25,931 nt of DNA from Deltaproteobacteria bacterium (GCA_016784945.1 JADHTP010000014.1:1-25931); one strand, 5' to 3'. Numbered from the stretch's first letter, positions 1-8,161 are shown. The notes: generated from the letters alone by a model not told the origin. Program-made: numbers and translations.

Positions 1-2
1 GG

Positions 3-1406
3 GTTCTGCTTGCCGGATACAACGTGGACAAATCCATCCTCGACGAAGTGGTCGGGGACCGGCCCGACCCCCCGCCGCTGACGCCGGAAACGCTGTCCGC
101 GGCCTACGCCCGGATCTCCAGAGATCCCCGCCCGGTGACCGAACTCCGGGCGGATTCCCGGGAGGCCGTTGCCCGGGCTCGCCAGTCCATGACCACAATC
201 GTCTGCAAATACGGGCCCCACTCCGTGGCCGAGCACGCGGCCTTCAACTTCGACCTGCTGGACGTGTCCCGACTGGCCGTGGAGTCCATCGAGTCCCACC
301 GGCTCGCCTCCTATACGGAAAAATCACAGCGCTATATCAAGCTGGGCACGGACTTCGTGGTGCCCGAAGAAGTCGTCAAGGCCGGCCTGGAAGGCCCTTT
401 CACGGAATTCGTCCACCGCTGTTTCCATCGCTATGAAGTCCTGTTGCAGGGCCTGCTGGCCGGCGGCGTGGACAAGGGCCTCGCCGGCGAAGATGCCCGG
501 TACGTGCTGCCCCTGGCCACCTCGGCGCAGTTGGGCATGACCGTGAACGGCCGGACCCTGGAGTACATGATCCGCCGGCTGGCCGCCCATCCCCTGGCGG
601 AGGCCCGCGACCTGGGGCAACAGTTGCTGGACAGGGGCATGAGCATCGCCCCTTCCCTCCTGCTCTTCTTCGAACCGGGTGATTACCAGGTCCGGCGGCA
701 GGAGGACCTGGCCCGGGCCGTGCACCGGCTGTGGCCCCACAGGGACGCGCCGGCTCAGCGGTCCGGTGACGTGTCCATGGCGGTCACCATGCCGGACGGC
801 GACCTCCGCGTGCTGGCCGCACTGGCATTGCCCGCCCTGGGCGGCGACTTCGATTCCGCACTGGAGCGGGTGACGGCCCTGGACGAGAAGGGGCGGATGG
901 ACCTGTTCGAGACCGCCACGCGACACATGACCATCCACGACGCGCCGCCCCGTGAATTCGAGCACGGCGTCATGTCCTTCGAGGTGGTGCTGTCTTCGGC
1001 GGCCTACGGCCAGTTGAAGCGTCACCGCATGAGTTCCCAGACACCCCTGCCCTATGACACGGCCCTCGGGATCACCGTTCCTCCCGCCATCAGCCGCCTG
1101 GGCCTGGAAAGCGAACTGGAAGACGCGGCCGCCGATGCAGCCGACCTGGCAGACAGGCTGGGAGGCCGGGGGACGCCGGCGGCGGAATACGCCATGCTCA
1201 ATGCCAACCGACGCACCGTGCTCCTGACCCTGAACCTGCGCGAGATGTACCACGTGAGCCGGTTGCGGGAGGACGAACACGCCCAGTGGGACATCCGGGC
1301 GGTGGCAACGGACATGTCGAATCTGGCCCGGGAAGCCTTCCCAGTGTGCAGCCGCCTCCTGGGTGGCAAGCACGAACTGGAAAAAACCCTGGGTACCGGG
1401 GAATGA
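3..1406 (+). CDS. thyX: Two-domain ThyX-like FAD-dependent thymidylate synthase, 5' partial
   Basis: ThyX makes dTMP from dUMP with methylenetetrahydrofolate, FAD and NADPH. The frame is open to the left edge (VLLAGYN precedes the GTG at 24), so the true start is outside the window. Numbering from that GTG, the N-terminal half has an EHAAFNF segment and the ThyX-like run SHRLASYTEKSQRY (residues 91-104), followed by VLPL and TVNGRT. The C-terminal half has KRHRMSS (332-338), LNLREMYH and HAQW (419-422), which match the family's RHRxxS and HAQWEI elements. The protein is therefore two fused Thy1 domains of about 230 residues each, twice the usual length. The first domain lacks the first Arg of RHR and the HAQW element; the second keeps both but lacks the SQRY tail. 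That suggests a composite active site. ThyX ancestry is clear; enzymatic activity is not proven. Confidence 0.85.
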   Translation, partial: VLLAGYNVDKSILDEVVGDRPDPPPLTPETLSAAYARISRDPRPVTELRADSREAVARARQSMTTIVCKYGPHSVAEHAAFNFDLLDVSRLAVESIESHRLASYTEKSQRYIKLGTDFVVPEEVVKAGLEGPFTEFVHRCFHRYEVLLQGLLAGGVDKGLAGEDARYVLPLATSAQLGMTVNGRTLEYMIRRLAAHPLAEARDLGQQLLDRGMSIAPSLLLFFEPGDYQVRRQEDLARAVHRLWPHRDAPAQRSGDVSMAVTMPDGDLRVLAALALPALGGDFDSALERVTALDEKGRMDLFETATRHMTIHDAPPREFEHGVMSFEVVLSSAAYGQLKRHRMSSQTPLPYDTALGITVPPAISRLGLESELEDAAADAADLADRLGGRGTPAAEYAMLNANRRTVLLTLNLREMYHVSRLREDEHAQWDIRAVATDMSNLAREAFPVCSRLLGGKHELEKTLGTGE

Positions 1407-1505
1407 ATCACGCCGGATCGTGGATCGTCGGAATGAGATATACCGGACCTGGATGGCAGCGGCGGGGATGAGCGGCGGGCGGAGCCTGTCCGTTCCATCC
1501 CCGCC

Positions 1506-1541
1506 AGCCGTCGCTGCAGACAAAGTCTGCCAGTGACGGCT
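1506..1541 (+). terminator. Hairpin after the thyX-like gene, possible terminator
   Basis: AGCCGTCGCTGCAGAC (1506-1521) pairs with GTCTGCCAGTGACGGCT (1525-1541) across an AAA loop, with one mismatch and one bulged base. The sequence after it, GTTCTTGACC, has only a weak T-rich stretch. It may end thyX transcription or simply be an intergenic palindrome. Confidence 0.45.
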
Positions 1542-1545
1542 GTTC

Positions 1546-1574
1546 TTGACCCTATCTAATGGATCGAATACCTT
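1546..1574 (+). promoter_or_regulatory. Weak sigma70-like promoter candidate for the VWA lipoprotein gene
   Basis: TTGACC at 1546-1551 (5 of 6 to the -35 consensus) is followed after 17 nt by TACCTT at 1569-1574 (3 of 6 to the -10). It starts right after the hairpin and lies 28 nt before the chosen start. The -10 is poor, so this is tentative. Confidence 0.3.
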
Positions 1575-1602
1575 TTAGCGCGTATGAATGGGGGCATGTC
1601 GG

Positions 1603-3987
1603 ATGACGAGAACCACCTCCCTGCTGGGACTATCCGCCGCACTGCTGGCGCTGGCCTGCAACGAAGTGCCGGTAGGCAATCTCACTTCCTCATACGTGGT
1701 CCAGATCGAGGAACTGAGGGAGCACGGCAGCCCGGCCAAGCTGGACATCGTGTGGGTCATCGACGACTCACCGTCCATGTGCCAGGAGCAGCAGAGCCTG
1801 GCCGCCAGCTTCGACACGTTCCTGTCGGTGTTCCAGGAGTTCGCCGCCATCGACATGCGGCTGGCCGTCACCACCACCAACGTCTGCGCCGCGGACAAGG
1901 CGGGCGCCATCCGGGGGAAGTTCGTCTACCAGCCGGCCGAGGCCTTCCCGCCCGAATGCGTTCAGAAGCGGGTGTTCCCCTGTCTCGCCGACGAGGAGTG
2001 CCAGAAAAACCCGGCGCTGCCCGACAAGGCCAACTGGGTCTGCGAATCCAAGCCAGCCCAGTACCTGTACACCTGTGACAAACCCCCGGGATACGGTACG
2101 GATGACTACCCGGGCCCCATTCTGCACACGGTCAACTCCATCTGTCGCTACAAGTGTGACCGCGAGGGCGCGCCGGCCGCCTGCGCCCGTGTTTTCGGCG
2201 AACCCGAGGGCTGCACCGGGACCTGCGAGCCCGACTGCTCCATCCCGGCCTGCCAGGCCGACACCTCTCTGACCACGGCCAACAGCTGCGGCGTGCTGTG
2301 CGCCGTGGGCGCCGACTGCGACGCCAAGTGCAACGACATCCTCAAGGACGCTGCCCAGTGCCAGGAGATCTGTGCCCTGGAGCCCGAAAAGTGCTTCCCC
2401 CGCTGCGCCGAGATCGTCAAGGCGCCGGACTGCTCAAACATCTGCGAGCCAGGCTGGAACTGCGTGGAAACCTGCGAGGCCTACCTGTTCGACACCGTCA
2501 AGTGCGGGGAGGTCTGCTCGGCAGGGGACTGTTTCGACACCTGCGCCAACGATGCGTTCAGCAAGCAGGATTTCCTTTGCTCCATGGTTTGCGACGGCTC
2601 GTACAGTTGCAACGACAAATGCACCGCCGAATTCGGCGACGCGTCCTACCGCTGTCTCTATCCCGGGGGTGACCAGACCCGGGCCGGCTGCGTGCTGCCG
2701 CCCGCCACCGCCTGGTGTCCCGCCAACGGCCCCACCATGCTGGACGCGGAGGTGGCGGACCGGTACTTCGACGACTGGAAGAACCTCAAGTGGGCGGGCA
2801 ACCCGGACTGGCAGGGCCTGGATCACGACACCGTCCGCGACCTGATCTTCGAGCAACTGTTCATCTGCATGGCCTCCGTCGGGGCCCAGCAGAACATCTG
2901 CGGGAGCCAGGAACAGGGACTGCTGGCCGCCTGGATGGCCCTGGACCGCAACGGTGAAAACGGGGCCCAGGCCGCCTCCTTCCTGCGGGACGACGCCTTC
3001 CTGCTGATCATCTTCGTGTCGGACGAAGACGACTGCTCCTCAGTGACGAAGATCCCGGCCATCGAGGCGGGCCAGTGCGCCTGCAAGGCCGACACGAACG
3101 GATGCACCCCCGACGGCAAGTGCGATGCCGCTGATGGTCCCCTCTATCCGGCCTCCACCTTCATCAACCGGTTGAAGTCCGTCAAGCCCGACCCGGCCCA
3201 GGTGGTGGTGGCCGCCATCGTGGGCGACGTGGTTCCCGGATCCGAGACGTCTCCGCGCCATGTATGGGTAACTTGTAATCCTGAAGATTCTACTGAATGT
3301 TATTCGATAAAATACCTTTCCTGCCTTCCGTCCTGCGCCCCGGCGTGCAAGGATCAGTGCAACTACGAAATAATTGACAACCTTGAATATTTTATTGACG
3401 TAGAAGGAGAAGATCGATGCGAAACTTGCATCTTCGATAACGAACTCGCATCCTGCCTGGAACAATGCAAGCTCGATGAAGCCCTTGAAATAGACGGTAT
3501 TCGCGACCGGTTCTACGAGTGCAAGTGCGACAAGGGCCAGTACGCCCCGTTCACCTACGGGTGCCTGTCTGCCCAGGGCAAGGCCGACATCGGCAACCGG
3601 TACATGCAGGTGGCCGCCGGGTTCGGTACACGGTACGGCCAGGTGTCCAACATCTGCGACGACCAGGGCCTGGACGGCGCCCTGACCGAAATCGCCAACC
3701 TGGTGATCCCGCTGCTGACCGCCATCTGCCTGCCTCGACCCATGTCCGAAGAGGAATTCCTGCAGGTGTACCTGGTGAACGAGTTCAACGAGCGGTTCCT
3801 GCAGGTGGCGGACACCGACATGGAAGTCAACGACTACAAGATGGTCAAGAACTTCCCAACCTGTCCCAAGTTCGACGCCACCCTGGGGTACCGGACCGAA
3901 AACGCGATCCAGTTCACCGACCCCCTGGAATACCTGGATCGGGTCGAGATCGTGTACCAGGCCGACCCCTTCTACATCAAAGAATAA
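1603..3987 (+). CDS. Cys-rich VWA-like exported lipoprotein
   Basis: The ATG at 1603 is chosen because it opens directly on a signal peptide (MTRTTSLLGL...) ending at a lipobox-like ALAC, giving lipid-carrying Cys19; a GGGGG lies upstream. The ATG at 1588 would add five residues ahead of the signal. DIVWVIDDSPSM follows, with a MIDAS-like DxSxS (Asp54, Ser56, Ser58), and later FLLIIFVSDEDDC, VVVAAIVGDV and ANIGNRY-like core segments, as in myxobacterial VWA-like lipoproteins. Two Cys-dense insertions interrupt the fold: a long one at about residues 110-370 and a second at about 555-645, with dozens of cysteines in total, many in CxxxC spacing. It is probably an envelope-anchored, disulfide-stabilised metal-binding or adhesion protein; the ligand is unknown. 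The second insertion lies in an AT-rich patch. tolB starts 15 nt after its stop, suggesting cotranscription. Confidence 0.8.
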   Translation: MTRTTSLLGLSAALLALACNEVPVGNLTSSYVVQIEELREHGSPAKLDIVWVIDDSPSMCQEQQSLAASFDTFLSVFQEFAAIDMRLAVTTTNVCAADKAGAIRGKFVYQPAEAFPPECVQKRVFPCLADEECQKNPALPDKANWVCESKPAQYLYTCDKPPGYGTDDYPGPILHTVNSICRYKCDREGAPAACARVFGEPEGCTGTCEPDCSIPACQADTSLTTANSCGVLCAVGADCDAKCNDILKDAAQCQEICALEPEKCFPRCAEIVKAPDCSNICEPGWNCVETCEAYLFDTVKCGEVCSAGDCFDTCANDAFSKQDFLCSMVCDGSYSCNDKCTAEFGDASYRCLYPGGDQTRAGCVLPPATAWCPANGPTMLDAEVADRYFDDWKNLKWAGNPDWQGLDHDTVRDLIFEQLFICMASVGAQQNICGSQEQGLLAAWMALDRNGENGAQAASFLRDDAFLLIIFVSDEDDCSSVTKIPAIEAGQCACKADTNGCTPDGKCDAADGPLYPASTFINRLKSVKPDPAQVVVAAIVGDVVPGSETSPRHVWVTCNPEDSTECYSIKYLSCLPSCAPACKDQCNYEIIDNLEYFIDVEGEDRCETCIFDNELASCLEQCKLDEALEIDGIRDRFYECKCDKGQYAPFTYGCLSAQGKADIGNRYMQVAAGFGTRYGQVSNICDDQGLDGALTEIANLVIPLLTAICLPRPMSEEEFLQVYLVNEFNERFLQVADTDMEVNDYKMVKNFPTCPKFDATLGYRTENAIQFTDPLEYLDRVEIVYQADPFYIKE
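3261..3510 (+). other. AT-rich island inside the VWA lipoprotein gene
   Basis: Two blocks drop to about one third GC while the flanks are clearly GC-rich: 19 of 60 G+C at 3261-3320 and 20 of 60 at 3361-3420, with a GC-rich stretch between them. Codon choice shifts to AAT, GAA, ATA and TAT. The frame stays open and encodes a Cys-rich insertion between the AAIVGDV strand and the GNRYMQVAAGFG segment of the VWA-like fold. Confidence 0.75.
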
Positions 3988-4002
3988 CCAGGTGACATCA
4001 TC

Positions 4003-5334
4003 GTGACTCCCTTCAAACCAGCACCTTTTCTGGTCCTGGCGACGATCCTTTTGTCGGCGACGGCCTTCGCCCAAACCCCCGAAGAATCCCCTGCACCCTC
4101 CGTAGGACCTTCTTCGGGCGATCTTTTCGATTCCATCCACGTAGTAGTGGGACCGTCGGGTCGGGAACTGGAATCCATCGCCGTCACCCGCCCCATGTGC
4201 CCCAAGGGGACGAGGCCCTGCGGTGAAATCGACAGGACCGTGCTGCGGGACCTCAACCTGTCGGGCTATTTCAAGGTCCTGGACCGGGATTCGTTTCTGG
4301 CCCACCCCGCCGGCGAATCCATGGTGTCCACCGTCTGGCCGGACTGGGCCAACATCGGCGCCAAGTACCTGGTCAAGACCGAAGCGAAGGTCCTGAAATC
4401 GGGGCTCGACGTGGAGTTCCGGCTGTTCAACGTGGTCAAAAAGGCCGCGATACCGGTCAAGGGACAGTCCCACAAGGGGCTCAAGGGCCCGGCCGTGCGC
4501 AAGGCCGCCCACGATTTCGTGAACGGCGTGATCGAGGCCGTGACCGGCAAGCCGGGTATCTTCGGGTCCCGGATCGTGATGTCGGTCAAGACCGCCGCCT
4601 GGGAACGGGCCATCATCGCCATGGAGATGGACGGATCGGGCCGCACGACCCTGGTGGCCAACGGAAACTCGAACATGTTTCCCCGGTGGGGGCCCGGCGG
4701 CAAGGTGCTCTACACCTCGTTCCTGCCCGGGCACCCGTCCCTCTACCTGGGCAAGAAGCGGCTCACCAGGGACGACCACGAATACAGGGGCGCGGAATAT
4801 TCACCCGGCGGAGGAAGCATCGTCGCGTCCGTGGACATGGGCGGCCAGTCCGACATCGTGATCGTCGCCCCGAAGTCCGGGCGGATCATCAGGAACCTGA
4901 CCCACAGCGCCTGGGATGAGGTGCAGCCATCCTGGTCGCCGGACGGAACGCTGATCGCCTTCATGTCCAGCCGCGCGGGCAACCCGCAGATCCATGTGAT
5001 CGGCTCCGACGGCAGCGGCGAAAGGCGCCTCACCATGGCCGGCGCCTACAACACGGCGCCGCGTTTCGGACCCAACGGCCGGATCGTGTTCACGGGCATG
5101 GACGACTTCGTCAATGACATCTTCGTGGTGGACATGGAAGGCAACATCGCACGTCTCACTCAGGACCAGGGCAGCAACAAGGATCCTTCCTGGTCACCCG
5201 ACGGGCGCCACGTGGTCTTCCTGTCGAAACGGACAGGCGGCTGGAAGGTCTGGATCATGACCGAAGACGGGCGCTACCAGTTCCCCATCACCAAAAAAGC
5301 CGCGGCCTACGCCACCCCCGATTGGGGTCGTTGA
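4003..5334 (+). CDS. tolB: Tol-Pal system beta-propeller protein TolB
   Basis: TolB is the periplasmic propeller of the Tol-Pal complex, which links inner and outer membranes at division and contacts Pal. The GTG start at 4003 has an AGGTGA ribosome-binding site about 7 nt upstream. A cleavable signal peptide of about 24 residues ends in AFAQ. The N-terminal TolB domain (about 35-185) holds GYFKVLDRDSF and a WANIGAKYLV segment. PD40-type propeller repeats follow, with WSPDG motifs in PSWSPDGTLIAF and PSWSPDGRHVVF, ending in ATPDWGR. The length of 443 residues is normal. It follows the VWA lipoprotein gene by 15 nt. None of tolQ, tolR, tolA, pal or cpoB is in the window, so the usual cluster is split or lies elsewhere. 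Confidence 0.9.
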   Translation: MTPFKPAPFLVLATILLSATAFAQTPEESPAPSVGPSSGDLFDSIHVVVGPSGRELESIAVTRPMCPKGTRPCGEIDRTVLRDLNLSGYFKVLDRDSFLAHPAGESMVSTVWPDWANIGAKYLVKTEAKVLKSGLDVEFRLFNVVKKAAIPVKGQSHKGLKGPAVRKAAHDFVNGVIEAVTGKPGIFGSRIVMSVKTAAWERAIIAMEMDGSGRTTLVANGNSNMFPRWGPGGKVLYTSFLPGHPSLYLGKKRLTRDDHEYRGAEYSPGGGSIVASVDMGGQSDIVIVAPKSGRIIRNLTHSAWDEVQPSWSPDGTLIAFMSSRAGNPQIHVIGSDGSGERRLTMAGAYNTAPRFGPNGRIVFTGMDDFVNDIFVVDMEGNIARLTQDQGSNKDPSWSPDGRHVVFLSKRTGGWKVWIMTEDGRYQFPITKKAAAYATPDWGR

Positions 5335-5396
5335 TCGATGATCGTTGGTCGCTTCGATGATTCCCCATGATCAACGACTGACGATCTACGATGAAC
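5330..5396. repeat. Inverted repeat built of degenerate 7-nt units between tolB and the YihY gene
   Basis: The left arm reads in 7-nt steps GTTGATC, GATGATC, GTTGGTC from 5330. The right arm (5367-5396) on the minus strand reads GTTCATC, GTAGATC, GTCAGTC, GTTGATC. The arms face each other around CCCC and can fold into an imperfect hairpin. It overlaps the tolB stop and the likely start of the next gene. Similar heptads flank the gene at 18049. Confidence 0.6.
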
Positions 5397-6296
5397 GCAA
5401 CCTCTGCTATCCTACCCACCGTGATACCCATCAGACAGATGCTCGGGCGACTCATGGAGATCCCGCGCCAGTCCGTCCGCATCTGGCTGGAATCCCACGC
5501 CTTTGATCACGCCGCCTCCATTTCCTTCTTTGCCCTGCTGTCCGTGGCGCCCTTCCTGATTCTGGTGGTGTCCGCCGCGGGCTACGTGGCAGTGCTGATG
5601 GGCCCCGCCTCCGAGTTGATGGAGGGGATGATCCGCGAGGTCACCGCCTTCCTGCAGAAATGGACCCCCGTGGAGGGCGACACCGTCCGCGACATCGTCA
5701 AAAAGCTGGTCCGGCGCCGGGGGCAGTTCGGGATCTTCGGCGGCCTGGTGATGCTGTTCGGGGCCAGCATGGTCTTCGGAGCCCTGGAACACGCCATGTC
5801 GGATATCTTCGCCCTGCGGAAGCGGCGGCGGTTCCTGGTGTCGCGGGCCATCTTTTCCGTGGTGCTCATCGCCACGGGGTCCTTCATCTTCCTGCTTCAC
5901 TACGCCATGACCCTGGCGGATTCCTTCCTCCTGGCACGGGAGGGCCACACCCTGGTCCAGTGGCTGCGCCACAGCGAGGCTGTGGACATGATCGTCACCT
6001 ACCTCCCCGTGCCCCTGGGCTTCCTGGCGTCCCTTTATGCTCCCGGTATCGTGAGGGCGAGGATCACCCACGCCCTGGTGGGCGCGGCCGTCTTCTTCGT
6101 GCTGTGGGAGGTGGCACGCAACGGGTACGCCTGGTACGTCACCAGCCTGGCCGAGTTCGGCGTCCTCTATGGTTCCCTGGCCACCCCCATGCTCCTGATC
6201 CTGTGGATGTTCTACTCGGCAAACATCCTCCTGTTCGCAATGGCTTGCGTCTCGGCACTGGACCGCCAGTCGAAAAAAACCTTGCATTCCACGTAG
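5391..6296 (+). CDS. YihY/virulence factor BrkB family membrane protein
   Basis: A polytopic inner-membrane protein of about 300 residues, the normal size for the YihY/BrkB family (once called ribonuclease BN, though family members are not established RNases). Visible hallmarks are HAASISFFALLSVAPFLIL in the first helix, a GLVMLFGASMVFGALEHAM helix, charged RKRRRF before the third helix, a VPLGF segment, and the C-terminal YGSLATPMLLILWMFYSANILLFA. About six membrane segments can be counted. The ATG at 5391 has no clear Shine-Dalgarno sequence and sits in the inverted repeat; the ATG at 5439 is a possible alternative start and would remove only unconserved N-terminal residues. Function unknown. 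Confidence 0.85.
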   Translation: MNATSAILPTVIPIRQMLGRLMEIPRQSVRIWLESHAFDHAASISFFALLSVAPFLILVVSAAGYVAVLMGPASELMEGMIREVTAFLQKWTPVEGDTVRDIVKKLVRRRGQFGIFGGLVMLFGASMVFGALEHAMSDIFALRKRRRFLVSRAIFSVVLIATGSFIFLLHYAMTLADSFLLAREGHTLVQWLRHSEAVDMIVTYLPVPLGFLASLYAPGIVRARITHALVGAAVFFVLWEVARNGYAWYVTSLAEFGVLYGSLATPMLLILWMFYSANILLFAMACVSALDRQSKKTLHST

Positions 6297-6356
6297 CAAG
6301 GAATAAAATTCTCCTCCGTGTCGCTTAGGTAACGAGGTTTGAACCAGGAGTAGATG

Positions 6357-7964
6357 ATGAAGAACCGTATGTTCCTTTTCGGTGTGACGCTCATTGCCGT
6401 CGCAGCGATTGCCGGTTGCAAAGAGAAGCCCAAGAAGGCTGGCGAGCCGGGCGCTCCCGCTCCCAAGGCCGCGGCAACCGGAGAGAAGGTCGAAGTCGCG
6501 TTTCACGTGATGTCACAGTGCCCATTCGGCGTCCAAGTCGAAAACGGCATTGCGCCCGTCCTGAAGAAAATTGGCGATAACATCGACTTCAAGCTCGAGT
6601 TCATCGGCAACGAAAAGGACGGCAAGCTGACTTCCATGCACGGCGACTCCGAAGTCCAGGGCAACATCCTTCAGCTCTGCAGCGTGAAGCATGCACCTGA
6701 CAAGTACATGGATGTCATCCTTTGCATGAACAAGAACATGCGGGGCATCCCCGGCAACTTCGACGCCTGCGCCGACGAGACCAAGGTGGACAAGGCCAAG
6801 ATCAAGGCCTGCGCCGACGGTGAAGAAGGCAAGGGCCTGCTGTCCGCGTCCTACAAGCGCTCCCAGGCCAAAGGCGCCCGTGGGTCGCCGACCATATTCC
6901 TGGCCGGTGAAAAGTACCGTGGCGGCCGCCAGGAAGCCCAGTTCATGCGGGCCATCTGCAACAAGTTCAAGGGCGAAAAGCCCGCAGCTTGCAAGGACAT
7001 CCCCGAGCCCAAGAAGATCGCCCTGAAGGTCCTGACGGACAAGCGCTGCAAGGAGTGCTACCCGGACCGGATCGTCAAGCAGCTCAAGAACATGTTCCCC
7101 GGGCTCGACGACAGCACCCTGGATTACGGCACCCCCGAGGGCAAGAAGCTCTACGACGCCATGGCTTCCAAGGGCGTCAAGATGCTCCCGGCCTTCCTGT
7201 TCGATCCCATCGTGGCCGAGGACCCGGGCTTCAACCAGATCAAGCGGTTCGCCAAGGACGCCGGCGAGTACAAGCTGCTCCAGATTGGCGCCAAGTTCGA
7301 CCCCACCGCCGAGATCTGCGACAACAAGGCCGACGATGACGCCAACGGCAAGATCGACTGCGACGACCCCGGATGCAAGGGCCAGCTGGTCTGCCGCCCC
7401 GTGGTCGAAAACAACCTCAAGCTCTTCATCATGAGCATGTGCCCCTTCGGTGTGAAGGCCGGCAACGCCATGAAGGAAGTCCTGGATGCCTTTGGCAAGG
7501 ACATGAACTTCGAGCTGCACTTCATCGCCGACGAGACGGCCCCCGGCCAGTTCAAGGCGCTTCACGGCCCCAAGGAAGTGGCCGAGAACATCCGCCAGCT
7601 CTGCGCGGCCAAGTACTATCCGAAGAACAACAAGTTCATGGACTACATCTGGTGTCGCAACGACGATTACAAGTCCGCGGACTGGGAGCCCTGCGCCAAG
7701 AAGGCCAAGATGGACGCCGGCAGGATCAAGAAGTGCTCCGAGGGTGAAGAGGGCAAGAAGCTCCACTCCGAAGACATCAAGATCGCCAAGGCCCTGGGTA
7801 TTGGCGCCAGCCCCTCGTGGCTCGCCAACAACAAGTTCAAGTTCTCGGGCCTGGCCCCTGAGCAGATCAAGACCAACTTCTGCTCGTACAACAAGGGCGC
7901 CAAGGGCTGCGCTAAGACCCTCACCAGCGACGTCAAGGGCCCCCAGGGCGGCTGCGGACAGTAG
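6357..7964 (+). CDS. Lipoprotein with two GILT-like thioredoxin domains around a CxxC domain
   Basis: Two ATG codons are adjacent (6354, 6357); AGGAG ends 6 nt before the second, which is preferred. The signal peptide ends at IAGC (Cys21), so it is a lipoprotein. Domain 1 (about 45-210) starts with MSQCPFGV (Cys55) and carries QLC...MDVILCMNKN and a GSPTIFLAG cis-Pro-type loop. Domain 2 (about 215-310) has CKEC at 231-234. A short acidic loop, DNKADDDANGKIDCDDPGC, resembles calcium-binding DxDxDG motifs. Domain 3 (about 350-520) repeats domain 1: MSMCPFGV (Cys362), QLC...MDYIWC and GASPSWLANN. The architecture suggests an envelope thiol oxidoreductase related to GILT/DsbA. Both GILT-like domains show CPFG instead of CxxC at the active site, so they may act through a single thiol or only bind clients. 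It stands alone in its strand group. Confidence 0.75.
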   Translation: MKNRMFLFGVTLIAVAAIAGCKEKPKKAGEPGAPAPKAAATGEKVEVAFHVMSQCPFGVQVENGIAPVLKKIGDNIDFKLEFIGNEKDGKLTSMHGDSEVQGNILQLCSVKHAPDKYMDVILCMNKNMRGIPGNFDACADETKVDKAKIKACADGEEGKGLLSASYKRSQAKGARGSPTIFLAGEKYRGGRQEAQFMRAICNKFKGEKPAACKDIPEPKKIALKVLTDKRCKECYPDRIVKQLKNMFPGLDDSTLDYGTPEGKKLYDAMASKGVKMLPAFLFDPIVAEDPGFNQIKRFAKDAGEYKLLQIGAKFDPTAEICDNKADDDANGKIDCDDPGCKGQLVCRPVVENNLKLFIMSMCPFGVKAGNAMKEVLDAFGKDMNFELHFIADETAPGQFKALHGPKEVAENIRQLCAAKYYPKNNKFMDYIWCRNDDYKSADWEPCAKKAKMDAGRIKKCSEGEEGKKLHSEDIKIAKALGIGASPSWLANNKFKFSGLAPEQIKTNFCSYNKGAKGCAKTLTSDVKGPQGGCGQ

Positions 7965-7965
7965 G

Positions 7966-8161
7966 GAAAACAAGGAAGCTTCAGAGCCATCCTACTGCGG
8001 GACCGTCTTGCAGGCACTGCATACCGTACCTCCTCGCTCGCCCCTCGACTTACCACCAGTAAGCCTTCGGACCTCGCTGCGGGGGATCGCCATGCATCGG
8101 CTTCGCCTTTGCCTTGCGATCCGGCCCCTCGCTACGTATGGCCTGAAACTTCCTTGTTTTC
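7966..8161. repeat. 196-bp element with terminal inverted repeats (MITE-like)
   Basis: GAAAACAAGGAAGCTTCAG at 7966 is matched in inverse by CTGAAACTTCCTTGTTTTC ending at 8161; the arms run about 22 nt with one mismatch and one indel. Inside are a CTTAC/GTAAG hairpin (8049-8063), a GGATCGC/GCGATCC pair (8084-8090 and 8116-8122), and three CCTCGCT-like direct repeats. No convincing reading frame is seen. It directly follows the stop of the preceding gene. It could be a non-autonomous mobile element, a REP-type repeat or a large hairpin terminator. Confidence 0.55.

Noticed and set aside
324..1523. Long open frame antisense to the thyX-like gene
   Set aside because: Its translation is rich in His, Gln, Arg and Gly without motifs, as expected opposite a GC-rich gene; the sense strand has clear ThyX motifs.
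3040..4779. 579-codon open frame antisense to the VWA lipoprotein and tolB genes
   Set aside because: It spans two well-supported genes on the other strand and has no recognisable domain or start signal; it reflects base composition.
6513..7973. 486-codon open frame antisense to the triple-thioredoxin lipoprotein
   Set aside because: Low-complexity Leu/Ala/Gly/Val translation; the sense frame has a signal peptide, Shine-Dalgarno sequence and duplicated domains.
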